A DNA stretch of 64,000 nt from an uncultured Bacteroidales bacterium (GTDB lineage Bacteria; Bacteroidota; Bacteroidia; Bacteroidales; Paludibacteraceae). The notes beneath the pieces were generated by a model, which made no database searches, had not been told where the DNA came from, and saw only the letters and a list, made by a program, of their open reading frames with translations. The position numbers and the translations under genes were made by a program. The stretch is taken from the NCBI GenBank assembly GCA_902766045.1, contig CACXCA010000004.1, forward strand, positions 16,333-80,332, given 5' to 3'. Below, piece after piece: positions 46,105 to 54,765 of the stretch; the stretch's first letter is position 1; each line of letters opens with the position of its first letter.

Positions 46105-47325
46105 ATGAAAACTAAGTATTTATTTTTAGCTGTAGCATTCGCTAGTTTATTTTCAGCATGTAAAAAAGAGGATGAAAATGATGCTCAATCAGCCTCCGGA
46201 AAGATTCTTTTCTCAACTACCGTCACCAATCCTTCCGGTGATAGCGGAAGTGGTTATTTACAAGCCATAAGTAATTTCGGTGGTGGCGTTAATTATGACA
46301 ATAGGAATGCCATACCACTCGGATTCGGTTCTTATCCTTGTGTCTGCCCAAGTGGAAACATCTACGTCTTCCCTGATTACATGGGCGGCACAGAGTTGAA
46401 ATTGAAACGATATATTCTGAATGGTTCACAACAACTTGAACTTCAAGGTGCTATGACACTTCCTGCCAATTCAAGTGCAGCCATCGTGGTTGAAGCAAAT
46501 GCAGATAAAGCATACGTTTGTTGTCAAAGCTTGGATCTAATCATTGCATTCAACCCCAAAACCATGACCGAGCTATCACGAATCGATGTCTCTTCACTTC
46601 GCAATGAAGGAGTATCGGCTTATCCAGGTGCTTTGTATGTACGTGATAATATTCTTTACGTTGCCTTGGAACAATACAACTCACAATGGATGCCTACGGA
46701 GAATGCGATTGAAATAGCTCTTTACAATGTATCAGATGATAGTTTCATCAAAAGAATCCGTAACACATCGCTTGGTATTTGCGGACCAACTCGTCCAATT
46801 GACAATCAGTCCATCTTCGAGGATGAAAACGGAGATATCTACATCAACTGTGTAGGCTCATTCGGATACATTCCTGGACTGGATGCTGGTATTGCCCGTA
46901 TCAAAAAAGGAGAGACTGAATTTGATCCAAGTTATACGTTCAATCTAACGAAGACAAAAGTCGATGGACTTAAATGCGATTACCTCAATATCCTTGCAAA
47001 GTGTCAATACACATCCAATGGTATTCTTTATGCCTATGGTTATGCAATAGGTCTTGATCCTGAAAACACCAATACATACACTGCACGTACGGGTGCTCCT
47101 GTGATTGTTGATCTTTACAATAAAACGGTAAAGGTGATCGATGGACTTCCCCACTCTAACGGACATGGTATCGCCATGGGCATACACAAGGGCAAGATTG
47201 TGTATGGATCAGCCAATGAGGAATACAATGGATTTTGCACGTATGATCCTAATACAGGAAATATAGAAACAAGAGTAATAACAGTTACGGGATTCCCTTC
47301 GTTCTTCTATAGTTTTGAGAAATAA
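46105..47325 (+). CDS. Lipoprotein with beta-propeller-like repeats, receptor partner
   Basis: The 406-residue protein has a lipoprotein signal (FASLFSACKKED, lipobox Cys at 19) and strand-rich repeats of the kind found in YncE and DUF4374-like proteins (GFGSYPCVCPSGNIYVFPDY, ADKAYVCCQSLDLIIAFNP, EDENGDIYINCVGSFGY). It is 21 bases after the TonB receptor, and such lipoproteins are common partners of receptors for metal complexes in Bacteroidota. It is probably anchored in the outer membrane. Five or more Cys residues in the first 200 are unusual for this fold. Confidence 0.8.
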   Translation: MKTKYLFLAVAFASLFSACKKEDENDAQSASGKILFSTTVTNPSGDSGSGYLQAISNFGGGVNYDNRNAIPLGFGSYPCVCPSGNIYVFPDYMGGTELKLKRYILNGSQQLELQGAMTLPANSSAAIVVEANADKAYVCCQSLDLIIAFNPKTMTELSRIDVSSLRNEGVSAYPGALYVRDNILYVALEQYNSQWMPTENAIEIALYNVSDDSFIKRIRNTSLGICGPTRPIDNQSIFEDENGDIYINCVGSFGYIPGLDAGIARIKKGETEFDPSYTFNLTKTKVDGLKCDYLNILAKCQYTSNGILYAYGYAIGLDPENTNTYTARTGAPVIVDLYNKTVKVIDGLPHSNGHGIAMGIHKGKIVYGSANEEYNGFCTYDPNTGNIETRVITVTGFPSFFYSFEK

Positions 47326-47359
47326 GAGGGGATTCCCTCTTATTTTTTTATACATAAGT

Positions 47360-47374
47360 TGCAACCTGGTTGCA
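47360..47374. promoter_or_regulatory. Perfect palindrome, candidate operator
   Basis: TGCAACCTGGTTGCA is a perfect 7+1+7 dyad that ends 12 bases before the -7 box at 47387, so it covers the -33 region of the methyltransferase promoter. A bound repressor would block polymerase. The regulator is not known; it is upstream of the methyltransferase only, about 35 bases after the lipoprotein stop. Confidence 0.6.
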
Positions 47375-47386
47375 GAACTCCTTTTA

Positions 47387-47394
47387 TACTTTTG
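47387..47394 (+). promoter_or_regulatory. -7 box of the methyltransferase gene
   Basis: TACTTTTG, an exact TAnnTTTG match, 18 bases before the start codon. Confidence 0.6.
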
Positions 47395-47411
47395 TATCAT
47401 AATCAAAAACA

Positions 47412-48083
47412 ATGAATATGATTGCAAAACATAACGATAAAATCAAAGGAGCCTATCACGACTCCAAGGATATTTACGATGGAGTCTTAACGCAAGGAAA
47501 TATCTTTTCCAAGGCATATATAAAATTCTTTTGGGGTGGTACCGACGATGTAGCTATCACACAAAAAATGTTGTCGTTCATCCCAGATGAATTTTCTGGT
47601 ACAATTCTGGATGTTCCGTGTGGCACGGCAGTTTTCACCAGCACAAAATGGAAGGGGCTTACAGCTGCAAAAATTATTTGCCTTGATTATAGTGAAGACA
47701 TGTTGCGACAAGCACGTCAGAGATTGGATGGGAAGAGTCATATAACCCTATGTCAAGGAGACGTGGGTGCATTACCATTCGAAAGCCAAAGCATAGATGT
47801 TGTGATGAGCATGAATGGGTTTCATGCGTTTCCCGATAAGATAAAGGCCTTTGATGAGACCTGTCGAGTACTAAAGACGGGAGGTCAATTCATTTCCTGT
47901 TTCTATATCCGAGGTAAATTACGCCGAACGGACTGGCTGGTGAATCACGTACTAGCCCCAAAAGGTTGGTTCACATCTCCTTTTCATACAGAAGAGGAAG
48001 TGAAGAAGATTCTCGAAGAACGATATTCAGAAGTAGAGATCCATACGGATAATGCAATACTTTGGTGCGTATGTAAGAAATAA
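47412..48083 (+). CDS. Class I SAM-dependent methyltransferase
   Basis: The 223-residue protein has the Rossmann methyltransferase motifs: TILDVPCGTAVF (motif I, about 61-72), ICLDYSEDMLRQARQRL (motif II region), LCQGDVGALPF (motif III) and DVVMSMNGFHAFPDK. It resembles the UbiE/Methyltransf_11 group; the substrate is unknown. It follows the metal-uptake run but has its own promoter with a palindromic operator, suggesting controlled expression. It converges with the transpeptidase-like gene, five bases between stops. Confidence 0.88.
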   Translation: MNMIAKHNDKIKGAYHDSKDIYDGVLTQGNIFSKAYIKFFWGGTDDVAITQKMLSFIPDEFSGTILDVPCGTAVFTSTKWKGLTAAKIICLDYSEDMLRQARQRLDGKSHITLCQGDVGALPFESQSIDVVMSMNGFHAFPDKIKAFDETCRVLKTGGQFISCFYIRGKLRRTDWLVNHVLAPKGWFTSPFHTEEEVKKILEERYSEVEIHTDNAILWCVCKK

Positions 48084-48088
48084 AATCA

Positions 48089-48751
48089 TTAATGAGGACT
48101 TTGTGAGCAATAAGTCCATAAAAGAATCTTCGCAGACGAATGATCAATGATTTCTTTTGCTTTTTTGAATCCATTGGAAGTGATTGTAATACAACCAGAA
48201 CAAGAGGCTCCATTCAACGGCAAGCATTTGCGTGGAATGAATGACAGGTAATCAAGAAAATACGAATCATGTATCAGTAATCCACGTTGTTGTGCGTTAT
48301 TATTACTTGAATCGATACCTATGACTCCACGACTTCGTTTTTCGCCTAAGATCTTGCCATATTTATTTTTCAGAACAATAAATCTTCCTAAAGACGAACA
48401 GTTACTTCCCTGTTGGTTACTAAAAATTGGAGTACACGCGGTGTTTCCCTTTCCTGCACCATGCATACAAAAGTCTGCAAATTCAATTTCTTCAGTCATA
48501 AAATTCCAAATGAAGAACCTTGGCGTTCCCGATGGCAAGGAATAATCCACCAGAAAACAATAACAAGTGTCGTAACCATTTTTAACGGCATACGTTTTTA
48601 ACGCATCCGCCTTCTCTCTTGCCAAACGATAAACCGTACTTCCACTTTGAGGCGGAACACGTTTATAATGACGAATAATAGCAAGACATCCCAATAGTAA
48701 AACAAAAAAGGCAAGAGAACCTAGGAGTATTCGAATGATGTTTCTTTTCAT
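48089..48751 (-). CDS. Murein L,D-transpeptidase-like protein (YkuD_2 family)
   Basis: I start at the ATG for MKRNIIRILL, which gives a 220-residue protein with an N-terminal membrane helix; longer open sequence upstream overlaps the Sel1 gene and is not needed. The domain matches PF13645: FLVDYSLPSGTPRFFIWN, CMHGAGKG, SSLGRFIV, GLLIHDS and CSGCITITSNG, whose Cys-Ile-Thr is the probable nucleophile motif. The enzyme would act on peptidoglycan in the periplasm. It follows the Sel1 gene by 46 bases. Confidence 0.85.
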   Translation of the reverse strand: MKRNIIRILLGSLAFFVLLLGCLAIIRHYKRVPPQSGSTVYRLAREKADALKTYAVKNGYDTCYCFLVDYSLPSGTPRFFIWNFMTEEIEFADFCMHGAGKGNTACTPIFSNQQGSNCSSLGRFIVLKNKYGKILGEKRSRGVIGIDSSNNNAQQRGLLIHDSYFLDYLSFIPRKCLPLNGASCSGCITITSNGFKKAKEIIDHSSAKILLWTYCSQSPH

Positions 48752-48797
48752 TGTTTCTCTATATTTACATGTAACAAGGAAATGAGTATCGTACATA

Positions 48798-50891
48798 TTA
48801 TCGTCCAAATTCATTTTCCATAGACCATAGAATATTCCATAGGTTATCTTCTTCCATGTATATAGTATCATTATTCTTGTCGCGCCACAACCATTTTTTC
48901 TTTTTATAACTATATACAATCATATCCTCGTTCAAACAATCAGCCACTGGTACATATCCCATCGATTTACAATCCACGCCGAGCTTTTCTATTGGATTAA
49001 GCACTTCGGAAATAGTCATGAACCGAAATATATTCACCATAACATTTGCCACATAATTATCATCATCGTTAGTACACATTGTCACCATCCGTCGAAGCAT
49101 TTCCGGAGCTTTAATTCCATAGGCATTCTCCACTTCTAACACCTTCTCTTCGTCAACTTCACATGACTGCAATTTTTCAGCAAATTGTTCAAAAGGATCC
49201 TCTTCCTCCTCATCATCCCATACATTCTCATCATCATCTTCCAAATCAACATCATCTACCTCTTCGTCTTTTTCATCATCCTCATCCTCCATGCCTTGTT
49301 TATTGTTTTCTTCTTTTTCCCATAATTCCTTAACTTTATCATAGTACATTTGAGCTTTTTGTAGATCCTGTTCTACACCAAGACCATTTGCATAACAATC
49401 ACCCAAGGTATTTAACACTTCTTCTGAGCTGTTCGCATCTACACATTCTTTCAATAATCTAACGGCTTCTGAATAGTTTTGTTCCACTCCTAAGCCCTTA
49501 TAATACAGAAGAGCAAGACGCTCCTTAATAATCGGGAAAGAAGATGCCACCATTTTATACCATTTAACAGCTTGCTCATAATCTTGCTTAAATCCATAAA
49601 GTCCCACTTCATACCGCTGTCCTAAGGTTAATTGAGCTAACTGGAATCCTAATTCCGCACTCTTGATATAGAACTCCATTGATTTTTGGTAATCTTGCTT
49701 GACGCCCCTTCCACAATCATATTGAGCAGCAATATTGTAATAAGCATTTCCAAGATAGACATTTGCCATTTCATGTCCCTTTTCAAGAGCCACAGTTAAG
49801 TACTTTACGGCAGTAGTATAAGATTGTTTTGTAAATGCTTCAATTCCTTTCGTAAATAAGACATCTTTATCCGCACTCAAATCTATATCAGACTCATCAT
49901 CAAAGATATCAGGATCTACTACTTGATATTTATAATATGAAAGTTGCTGTTCAATATCTTTAAATTTACAACCATTTTCAATCGCCTTTTTAAAATATTC
50001 CACAGCTTTTTGAGGGTCTCTTTCAACACCGATTTCCTCCCCATAACATCTACCTAAATAGTAATAAGCCTCTGCATTCTGCTGTTCGGCTGCCGCTGTA
50101 AATAATTCCGCAGCTTTCTCATGATCTTCATCAACATTCAACCGACCGGTCAAATAGATATAACCTAAAGAGAGCTGAGCATGAGCAGAGCCCTTCTCTG
50201 CTGCTTTCGTATAGTATTCTACCGCCTTGTCATAATCAGGCTCAACAACTGTAGAATTTTCGTAACATTGTCCCAAGTAATACAATGCTTCAACTTCACC
50301 ATTCTCATCACCTGCTTTTTCCATCCATTCAAAGGCATATTCCTTGTTTTCCTCTGTACCTATACCGTGGTGATAACATTTAGCAATTTCCACTCTTGCC
50401 TTACCTTGACCATTCTTAGCCGCTACTAAATACCATTCGAAAGCTTTCTTCATATTGCATTCAGTACCTTGTGCCAACGCATAACATTGGGCAAGTGCAT
50501 ATTGAGCCAACACATACCCTTTCTCTGCCGCTTGAGAATAGATACTCATTGCTTTTTTCCTATCCTCTTTCACACCAAAGCCCGTATAATAACAAAGTCC
50601 TAATTTATATAGTGATTCAACATGATTCTGTTCTGCTGCCTCCTTCAAACACTCAAAAGCCTTTTCCATGTAATGAACAGCCTCATTATGCAAATTCATA
50701 ATCTTTTCATCCTCAACTACCTTTTCTTTCAATTCAACATCACCTTGCGTATTCTTATCCATATCAAAATTCAAGCCAAAGCTGCAATCCATTTGATTCT
50801 GCGAATTAAAATACCCATTGAAAGCTGACTCTTTCGCCATCCTGATATCTTCTTCAGACAACCCTTCAAAATTAAAATTTGATTGTTCCAT
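48798..50891 (-). CDS. Sel1-like repeat protein with acidic linker
   Basis: The 697-residue protein has no signal peptide. Residues about 80-330 and 350-535 contain some ten Sel1/TPR-like repeats (SLYKLGLCYYTGFGVKEDRKKA, AQYALAQCYALAQGTECNMKKA, AYYYLGRCYGEEIGVERDPQKA types). A strongly acidic stretch of Asp and Glu follows (about 535-570), then a C-terminal domain of about 120 residues that I do not recognise. Sel1 proteins scaffold complexes. It lies downstream of the SUI1-like gene on the same strand, 40 bases away. Confidence 0.85.
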   Translation of the reverse strand: MEQSNFNFEGLSEEDIRMAKESAFNGYFNSQNQMDCSFGLNFDMDKNTQGDVELKEKVVEDEKIMNLHNEAVHYMEKAFECLKEAAEQNHVESLYKLGLCYYTGFGVKEDRKKAMSIYSQAAEKGYVLAQYALAQCYALAQGTECNMKKAFEWYLVAAKNGQGKARVEIAKCYHHGIGTEENKEYAFEWMEKAGDENGEVEALYYLGQCYENSTVVEPDYDKAVEYYTKAAEKGSAHAQLSLGYIYLTGRLNVDEDHEKAAELFTAAAEQQNAEAYYYLGRCYGEEIGVERDPQKAVEYFKKAIENGCKFKDIEQQLSYYKYQVVDPDIFDDESDIDLSADKDVLFTKGIEAFTKQSYTTAVKYLTVALEKGHEMANVYLGNAYYNIAAQYDCGRGVKQDYQKSMEFYIKSAELGFQLAQLTLGQRYEVGLYGFKQDYEQAVKWYKMVASSFPIIKERLALLYYKGLGVEQNYSEAVRLLKECVDANSSEEVLNTLGDCYANGLGVEQDLQKAQMYYDKVKELWEKEENNKQGMEDEDDEKDEEVDDVDLEDDDENVWDDEEEEDPFEQFAEKLQSCEVDEEKVLEVENAYGIKAPEMLRRMVTMCTNDDDNYVANVMVNIFRFMTISEVLNPIEKLGVDCKSMGYVPVADCLNEDMIVYSYKKKKWLWRDKNNDTIYMEEDNLWNILWSMENEFGR

Positions 50892-50931
50892 AATTATGCT
50901 TTACTGACTTTATTGATTTGCTATTATACCT

Positions 50932-51339
50932 TTATTTAGTTTGAGAATATCCCTCTTTTTTCAGCAACTCGACCAAACGTTGTCTGTGATCGCCCTGAAT
51001 AATGATTTCACCATCTTTCACAGCACCTCCTACTCCACATCTCTGTTTCAATAGTTTACATAGAGCTTGAATATCTTCATCAGAACCAACAAATCCTTTG
51101 ATGAGCGTCACCGTTTTTCCTCCTCGTCCGGCTCGCTCCATGTTCAACCGGAGTTTCTGCTGATTCTTAGGAAGCGTTTCAACCGCAGACTCATCTTCCT
51201 CATATACATAGTTAGGATTGGTTGAATAAACAACGCCCTCTTTTTTCTTTGAATGTATTTTCTGTTCATTCACTGTTTCTTCATCTGCATGATCCACACC
51301 GCCCAAAGCAGCAAGTTTTTCTTTCCAATCTGACATCAT
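50932..51339 (-). CDS. SUI1/eIF1-like translation factor (YciH family)
   Basis: The 135-residue protein has a variable N-terminal half and a C-terminal SUI1 domain (about 60-132; GGKTVTLIKGFVGSDED, CKLLKQRCGVGGAVKDGEI, IIQGDHRQRLVELLKKEGY). YciH-type proteins bind the small ribosomal subunit and influence start selection. Either of two adjacent ATGs may be used. A dispersed repeat copy sits about 20 bases upstream of its start. Confidence 0.92.
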   Translation of the reverse strand: MMSDWKEKLAALGGVDHADEETVNEQKIHSKKKEGVVYSTNPNYVYEEDESAVETLPKNQQKLRLNMERAGRGGKTVTLIKGFVGSDEDIQALCKLLKQRCGVGGAVKDGEIIIQGDHRQRLVELLKKEGYSQTK

Positions 51340-51360
51340 ATCACTAATTATTAATTACGG

Positions 51361-51430
51361 AAGAGACGTACGGCCGTGCGTCTTTACTAGGGGGGATTTT
51401 TAAAAATTCGCAAAATGAATTTATAGTCCA
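51361..51430 (+). repeat. Dispersed palindromic repeat, copy D
   Basis: Near-perfect palindrome 51363-51384 (core GACGTACGGCCGTGCGTC) followed by AAATTCGCAAAATGAATTTATAG. It is in the divergent space between the SUI1-like and GH3 genes. Confidence 0.8.
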
Positions 51431-51543
51431 TCCTCCTATTTTTTTGAGTAGTAAATGTACAATTTTTAAATTAATTATTCGCTTTTACATCAAGAAAGAA
51501 TTTCTTTTCTTCTGATAATCCATAGAGTCTATTCTTATTTTTC

Positions 51544-51551
51544 TATATTTG
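51544..51551 (+). promoter_or_regulatory. -7 box of the GH3 gene
   Basis: TATATTTG, exact TAnnTTTG match, 23 bases before the ATG at 51575. Confidence 0.55.
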
Positions 51552-51574
51552 TACTTATTTCTAAGTCATCGAAA

Positions 51575-53929
51575 ATGAAAAATTTCAAATTTTATAAACT
51601 TGGTGCAATAATCTGTTTTATAAGCCAAACCTTTGTTTCATGCCAAAAACCAACCACTCAGGATATGCAACAAACAAATAGTAGTACAGTCAACGCATTC
51701 GTCGATTCTCTATACAATAAAATGTCAATGGAGGAAAAGATTGCCCAATTACATGGCATTCACCTTGATCAGTTTTTTGATGAGAACAATCAACTTGACA
51801 CTCTGAAATGTGCACAAATGATTCCTAATGGGATTGGTCATTTCTCTCAATTCGCAGTTACCCAAAGGAAAACAGCTAACGAACTACGAGACATGGTTGC
51901 TCAAATGCAAAAGTGGCTTGCTACGCACACACGCAATAGCATTCCTGCTCTTTTTCACGAAGAAGTTCTCAGTGGCATTGCCACCTACGACGCGACTATC
52001 TATCCTCAACAGATCGGCATGGCATGCTCATTCAACCCTGAATTAGCTTTACTCAAGACAAGACAAACCGCAACCGATTTACGAAAGATCGGTGGTGCTT
52101 TAGCATTATCCCCCATGGTGGATGTCATTCGACATCCTTCTTTCAACCGATTGGAAGAGTCATACGGTGAAGATGCTTATTTATCATCTGTAATGGCAGT
52201 AGCTTTTGTGAAAGGGTTGCAACATGATAACTTACAAGAAGGTGTAGCAGCCTGCACAAAACACTTTTTAGGTTACGGCGGTGGAGGAAACGCACCTGAG
52301 AAGGAACTGATGGAAGAGATTCTCATGCCTCATGAGACCTGCATTCGACTAGCTCAAAGTCAGGTGATCATGACAGGATACCACTCCATCAACGACACCC
52401 CATGTGTTGCGAACTCATACATACAAAAGACGATTCTACGAGATTATCTACATTTCACCGGTTTAACCGTAAGTGATTATACATCTATCAATCAGATTCC
52501 ATTTGTCTCTGACAGCCTACAAAAAGCTGTCATGGCTATCAAAGCTGGCAATGATGTTGACTTCCCTGATGGTGATTGCTATAAATTCCTTACAGAAGCT
52601 GTAAAGCAAGGTCTTGTGGATGAAAACACAATAGAAGCATCCGTCAAACGTGTTTTGAAACTCAAATATGACTTGGGGTTATTCAACAAAGAAATACCTC
52701 TATACGCAGAAGGAACGATTGACTTAGATTGTCCAGAAGGAAGGAATCTATCTTATACGCTCGCCACACAATCTGTCGTTCTACTGGAAAACAATGGAAC
52801 GCTTCCTCTCAAACCTTCTAAGATATTACTAACGGGTCCTAATGCCAATAGTATGTGGTCAATGCTTGGCGATTACTCCTACCCTTCCATGCGTTATTTC
52901 TGGCAATTGGAAATAGAAGACGATGCTCATCCGCATATCGTCACATTAAAAGAAGGATTAAAAAACAGATTACCACAAAACTTCACATTAGATTATAGCA
53001 GAGGTTGTGATTGGACAGAAAAAGTTGAAACCATCATTGAGGACGGAGGAGACGAGCGTGCATCGTATATGAGGTCGATTCAGAATCGTATGATTGATAG
53101 CGGAGAGAAAGCAGATGCAAAAGAAGCCTTGAAGAAAGCAAAAGATTGTGACGTGATCATTGCCGCTATGGGAGAGAACGTAATCCTTTGTGGTGAAAAC
53201 AGAGACCGTACCTCGTTGCGACTACCAGGAAAGCAAGAAGAATATGTAGAGTCACTTATCCAAACTGGCAAACCTGTCATTCTCATTGTTTTCGGTGGAC
53301 GTGCGCAAATCATCTCATCACTAGCAAAAAGATGTGCCGCAGTCATTCAAGCATGGTATCCAGGAGAAGAAGGTGGAAATGCACTTGCCGATATACTATA
53401 TGGCAATCTATCGCCTTCAGGTAAACTATGTATCAGTTATCCTTCCGAAGAAATCAAAGACAAAGCAGTATGCTATAACTACAAAGAAAAAGAAAACAGG
53501 ATAGCTTATCCTTTTGGATATGGATTGACTTATACAACGTTCCGATATGCTAATCTACAAGCAGAGACACAAGCTGATACGCATGAGGATGCAATACACG
53601 TCAGTTGTGAAATCACCAATACAGGAGAGAGAAAAGCTGATGAGATAGTTCAACTCTATCTTTCGCCGAAAGAAACGAAAAACCTCCGACCTATTCAATT
53701 ACAAGGATTTAAAAGAGTATCGCTCAACCCTGGTGAAACTAACACCGTGGAATTCTCCATCTCTCCTCAACAATTTGGATACTACAATAACCATCAATGG
53801 AACATTGACAAAGGGATATATACAATTAAGATTGGGGCTTCTTCTGAAAAAATTCTATTACAAAGCGATATAGAACTTACAGGAGAATCATATACTATTC
53901 CCCTACGAACAGAGTATTTTTCAAAATAA
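51575..53929 (+). CDS. GH3-family beta-glycosidase, lipoprotein
   Basis: The 784-residue protein has a lipoprotein signal (SQTFVSCQKPT, lipobox Cys at 23), the GH3 N-terminal barrel (about 40-370; HEEVLSGIA, CTKHFLGYGGG, GLTVSDYTSI with the nucleophile Asp301), the GH3 C-terminal sandwich (about 400-610) and a fibronectin-III-like end (about 670-775). Members release terminal beta-linked glucose or xylose from oligosaccharides. It would be cell-surface or periplasmic. It may act after the GH9 enzyme, but the two genes are 40 kb apart. Confidence 0.93.
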   Translation: MKNFKFYKLGAIICFISQTFVSCQKPTTQDMQQTNSSTVNAFVDSLYNKMSMEEKIAQLHGIHLDQFFDENNQLDTLKCAQMIPNGIGHFSQFAVTQRKTANELRDMVAQMQKWLATHTRNSIPALFHEEVLSGIATYDATIYPQQIGMACSFNPELALLKTRQTATDLRKIGGALALSPMVDVIRHPSFNRLEESYGEDAYLSSVMAVAFVKGLQHDNLQEGVAACTKHFLGYGGGGNAPEKELMEEILMPHETCIRLAQSQVIMTGYHSINDTPCVANSYIQKTILRDYLHFTGLTVSDYTSINQIPFVSDSLQKAVMAIKAGNDVDFPDGDCYKFLTEAVKQGLVDENTIEASVKRVLKLKYDLGLFNKEIPLYAEGTIDLDCPEGRNLSYTLATQSVVLLENNGTLPLKPSKILLTGPNANSMWSMLGDYSYPSMRYFWQLEIEDDAHPHIVTLKEGLKNRLPQNFTLDYSRGCDWTEKVETIIEDGGDERASYMRSIQNRMIDSGEKADAKEALKKAKDCDVIIAAMGENVILCGENRDRTSLRLPGKQEEYVESLIQTGKPVILIVFGGRAQIISSLAKRCAAVIQAWYPGEEGGNALADILYGNLSPSGKLCISYPSEEIKDKAVCYNYKEKENRIAYPFGYGLTYTTFRYANLQAETQADTHEDAIHVSCEITNTGERKADEIVQLYLSPKETKNLRPIQLQGFKRVSLNPGETNTVEFSISPQQFGYYNNHQWNIDKGIYTIKIGASSEKILLQSDIELTGESYTIPLRTEYFSK

Positions 53930-53950
53930 ATTTTTTCTCGTCAACAAAGA

Positions 53951-54523
53951 TCAGGCTAACAATCGACGAACCTCCTTCACAACATAGTCACGTATAGCGA
54001 CTTCAGGAGGATTATGCCATCCTGGCATGAAATGGCGATGAGTATAATGCTGACGGAACCAATGAGCCGACATACGAGTCATGAAATCATAACGACCAAA
54101 TAGACCTACTGTTAACTCATCCTCTTCCTTTGTTAAATCATCAAATTCGGTCTTTTCCATTTCCTTATATTGCTGACACATTCTTTTGTCAACATGCCAT
54201 ATTTGAATTCCATTCTCACGAACAGACTTATATTTATTATCACCTTGAAACAAGTACATGTATGTCATACCGAGACTAGGGTTCAGTAAGATTTTAGGAA
54301 TTCCTCTATATTTTTGAGCCATAAAACCGCCCAAGCTATGACCAATTAATAGATCAATCGAATGTTCTTTCAAGAAAGAATCGATTTGAGGGAAAGCAAT
54401 CTGAGGATCAATCGACAAATCGGGTGCCCACACCTTCATGTCAGGCAGATATTTTCTTAAATAATCCACTATATCAGACTTCCCACTAGAAGCCATACCA
54501 TGAAGAAAAAGAATCTCTTTCAT
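53951..54523 (-). CDS. Small alpha/beta-hydrolase, YqiA/UPF0227-like
   Basis: The 190-residue cytoplasmic protein has ILFLHGMASSGKSD (oxyanion loop), a nucleophile elbow LLIGHSLGGFMAQ (Ser near 84) and a C-terminal His in MPGWHNPP, a full hydrolase triad pattern. YqiA-type proteins are small esterases of uncertain substrate. It converges with the GH3 gene (21 bases). Confidence 0.88.
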   Translation of the reverse strand: MKEILFLHGMASSGKSDIVDYLRKYLPDMKVWAPDLSIDPQIAFPQIDSFLKEHSIDLLIGHSLGGFMAQKYRGIPKILLNPSLGMTYMYLFQGDNKYKSVRENGIQIWHVDKRMCQQYKEMEKTEFDDLTKEEDELTVGLFGRYDFMTRMSAHWFRQHYTHRHFMPGWHNPPEVAIRDYVVKEVRRLLA

Positions 54524-54536
54524 AACACTTTTTTAT

Positions 54537-54620
54537 GGTGGGTTCATAAATTCATTTCGTGTAATTCTGTAGGGACGTGGCGTGCCGCGTCCGTTTGTGG
54601 CGTGTTGCGTCCGTTATTGT
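54537..54620 (-). repeat. Diverged palindromic repeat, copy E
   Basis: In inverse orientation: the conserved tail reads ATAAATTCATTTCGTG on the plus strand, followed by a different palindrome-like core GGACGTGGCGTGCCGCGTCC (54573-54592) and a partial repeat of it (GTGGCGTGTTGCGTCC). The tail identifies it as a relative of copies A to D and F with another core. Beyond it lie two short direct repeats (AATGCxCCGAAA) near 54663 and 54687. Confidence 0.65.
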
Positions 54621-54765
54621 GGTGTACAGCATCCATTGTTACGTAATCAACAGATAAACGGCAATGCACCGAAAGAAAATCAAAATGCGCCGAAACGTTT
54701 ATCAACCCATGATTTATATTAACTTTATATAGGGTGAATGTATAGGACTCACCTCTCTTAGATGA

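Noticed and set aside
48752..48919. Longer N-terminus for the transpeptidase-like protein
   Set aside because: The extra 56 residues overlap the Sel1 gene, lack similarity to the family, and the ATG at 48751 gives a proper membrane anchor.
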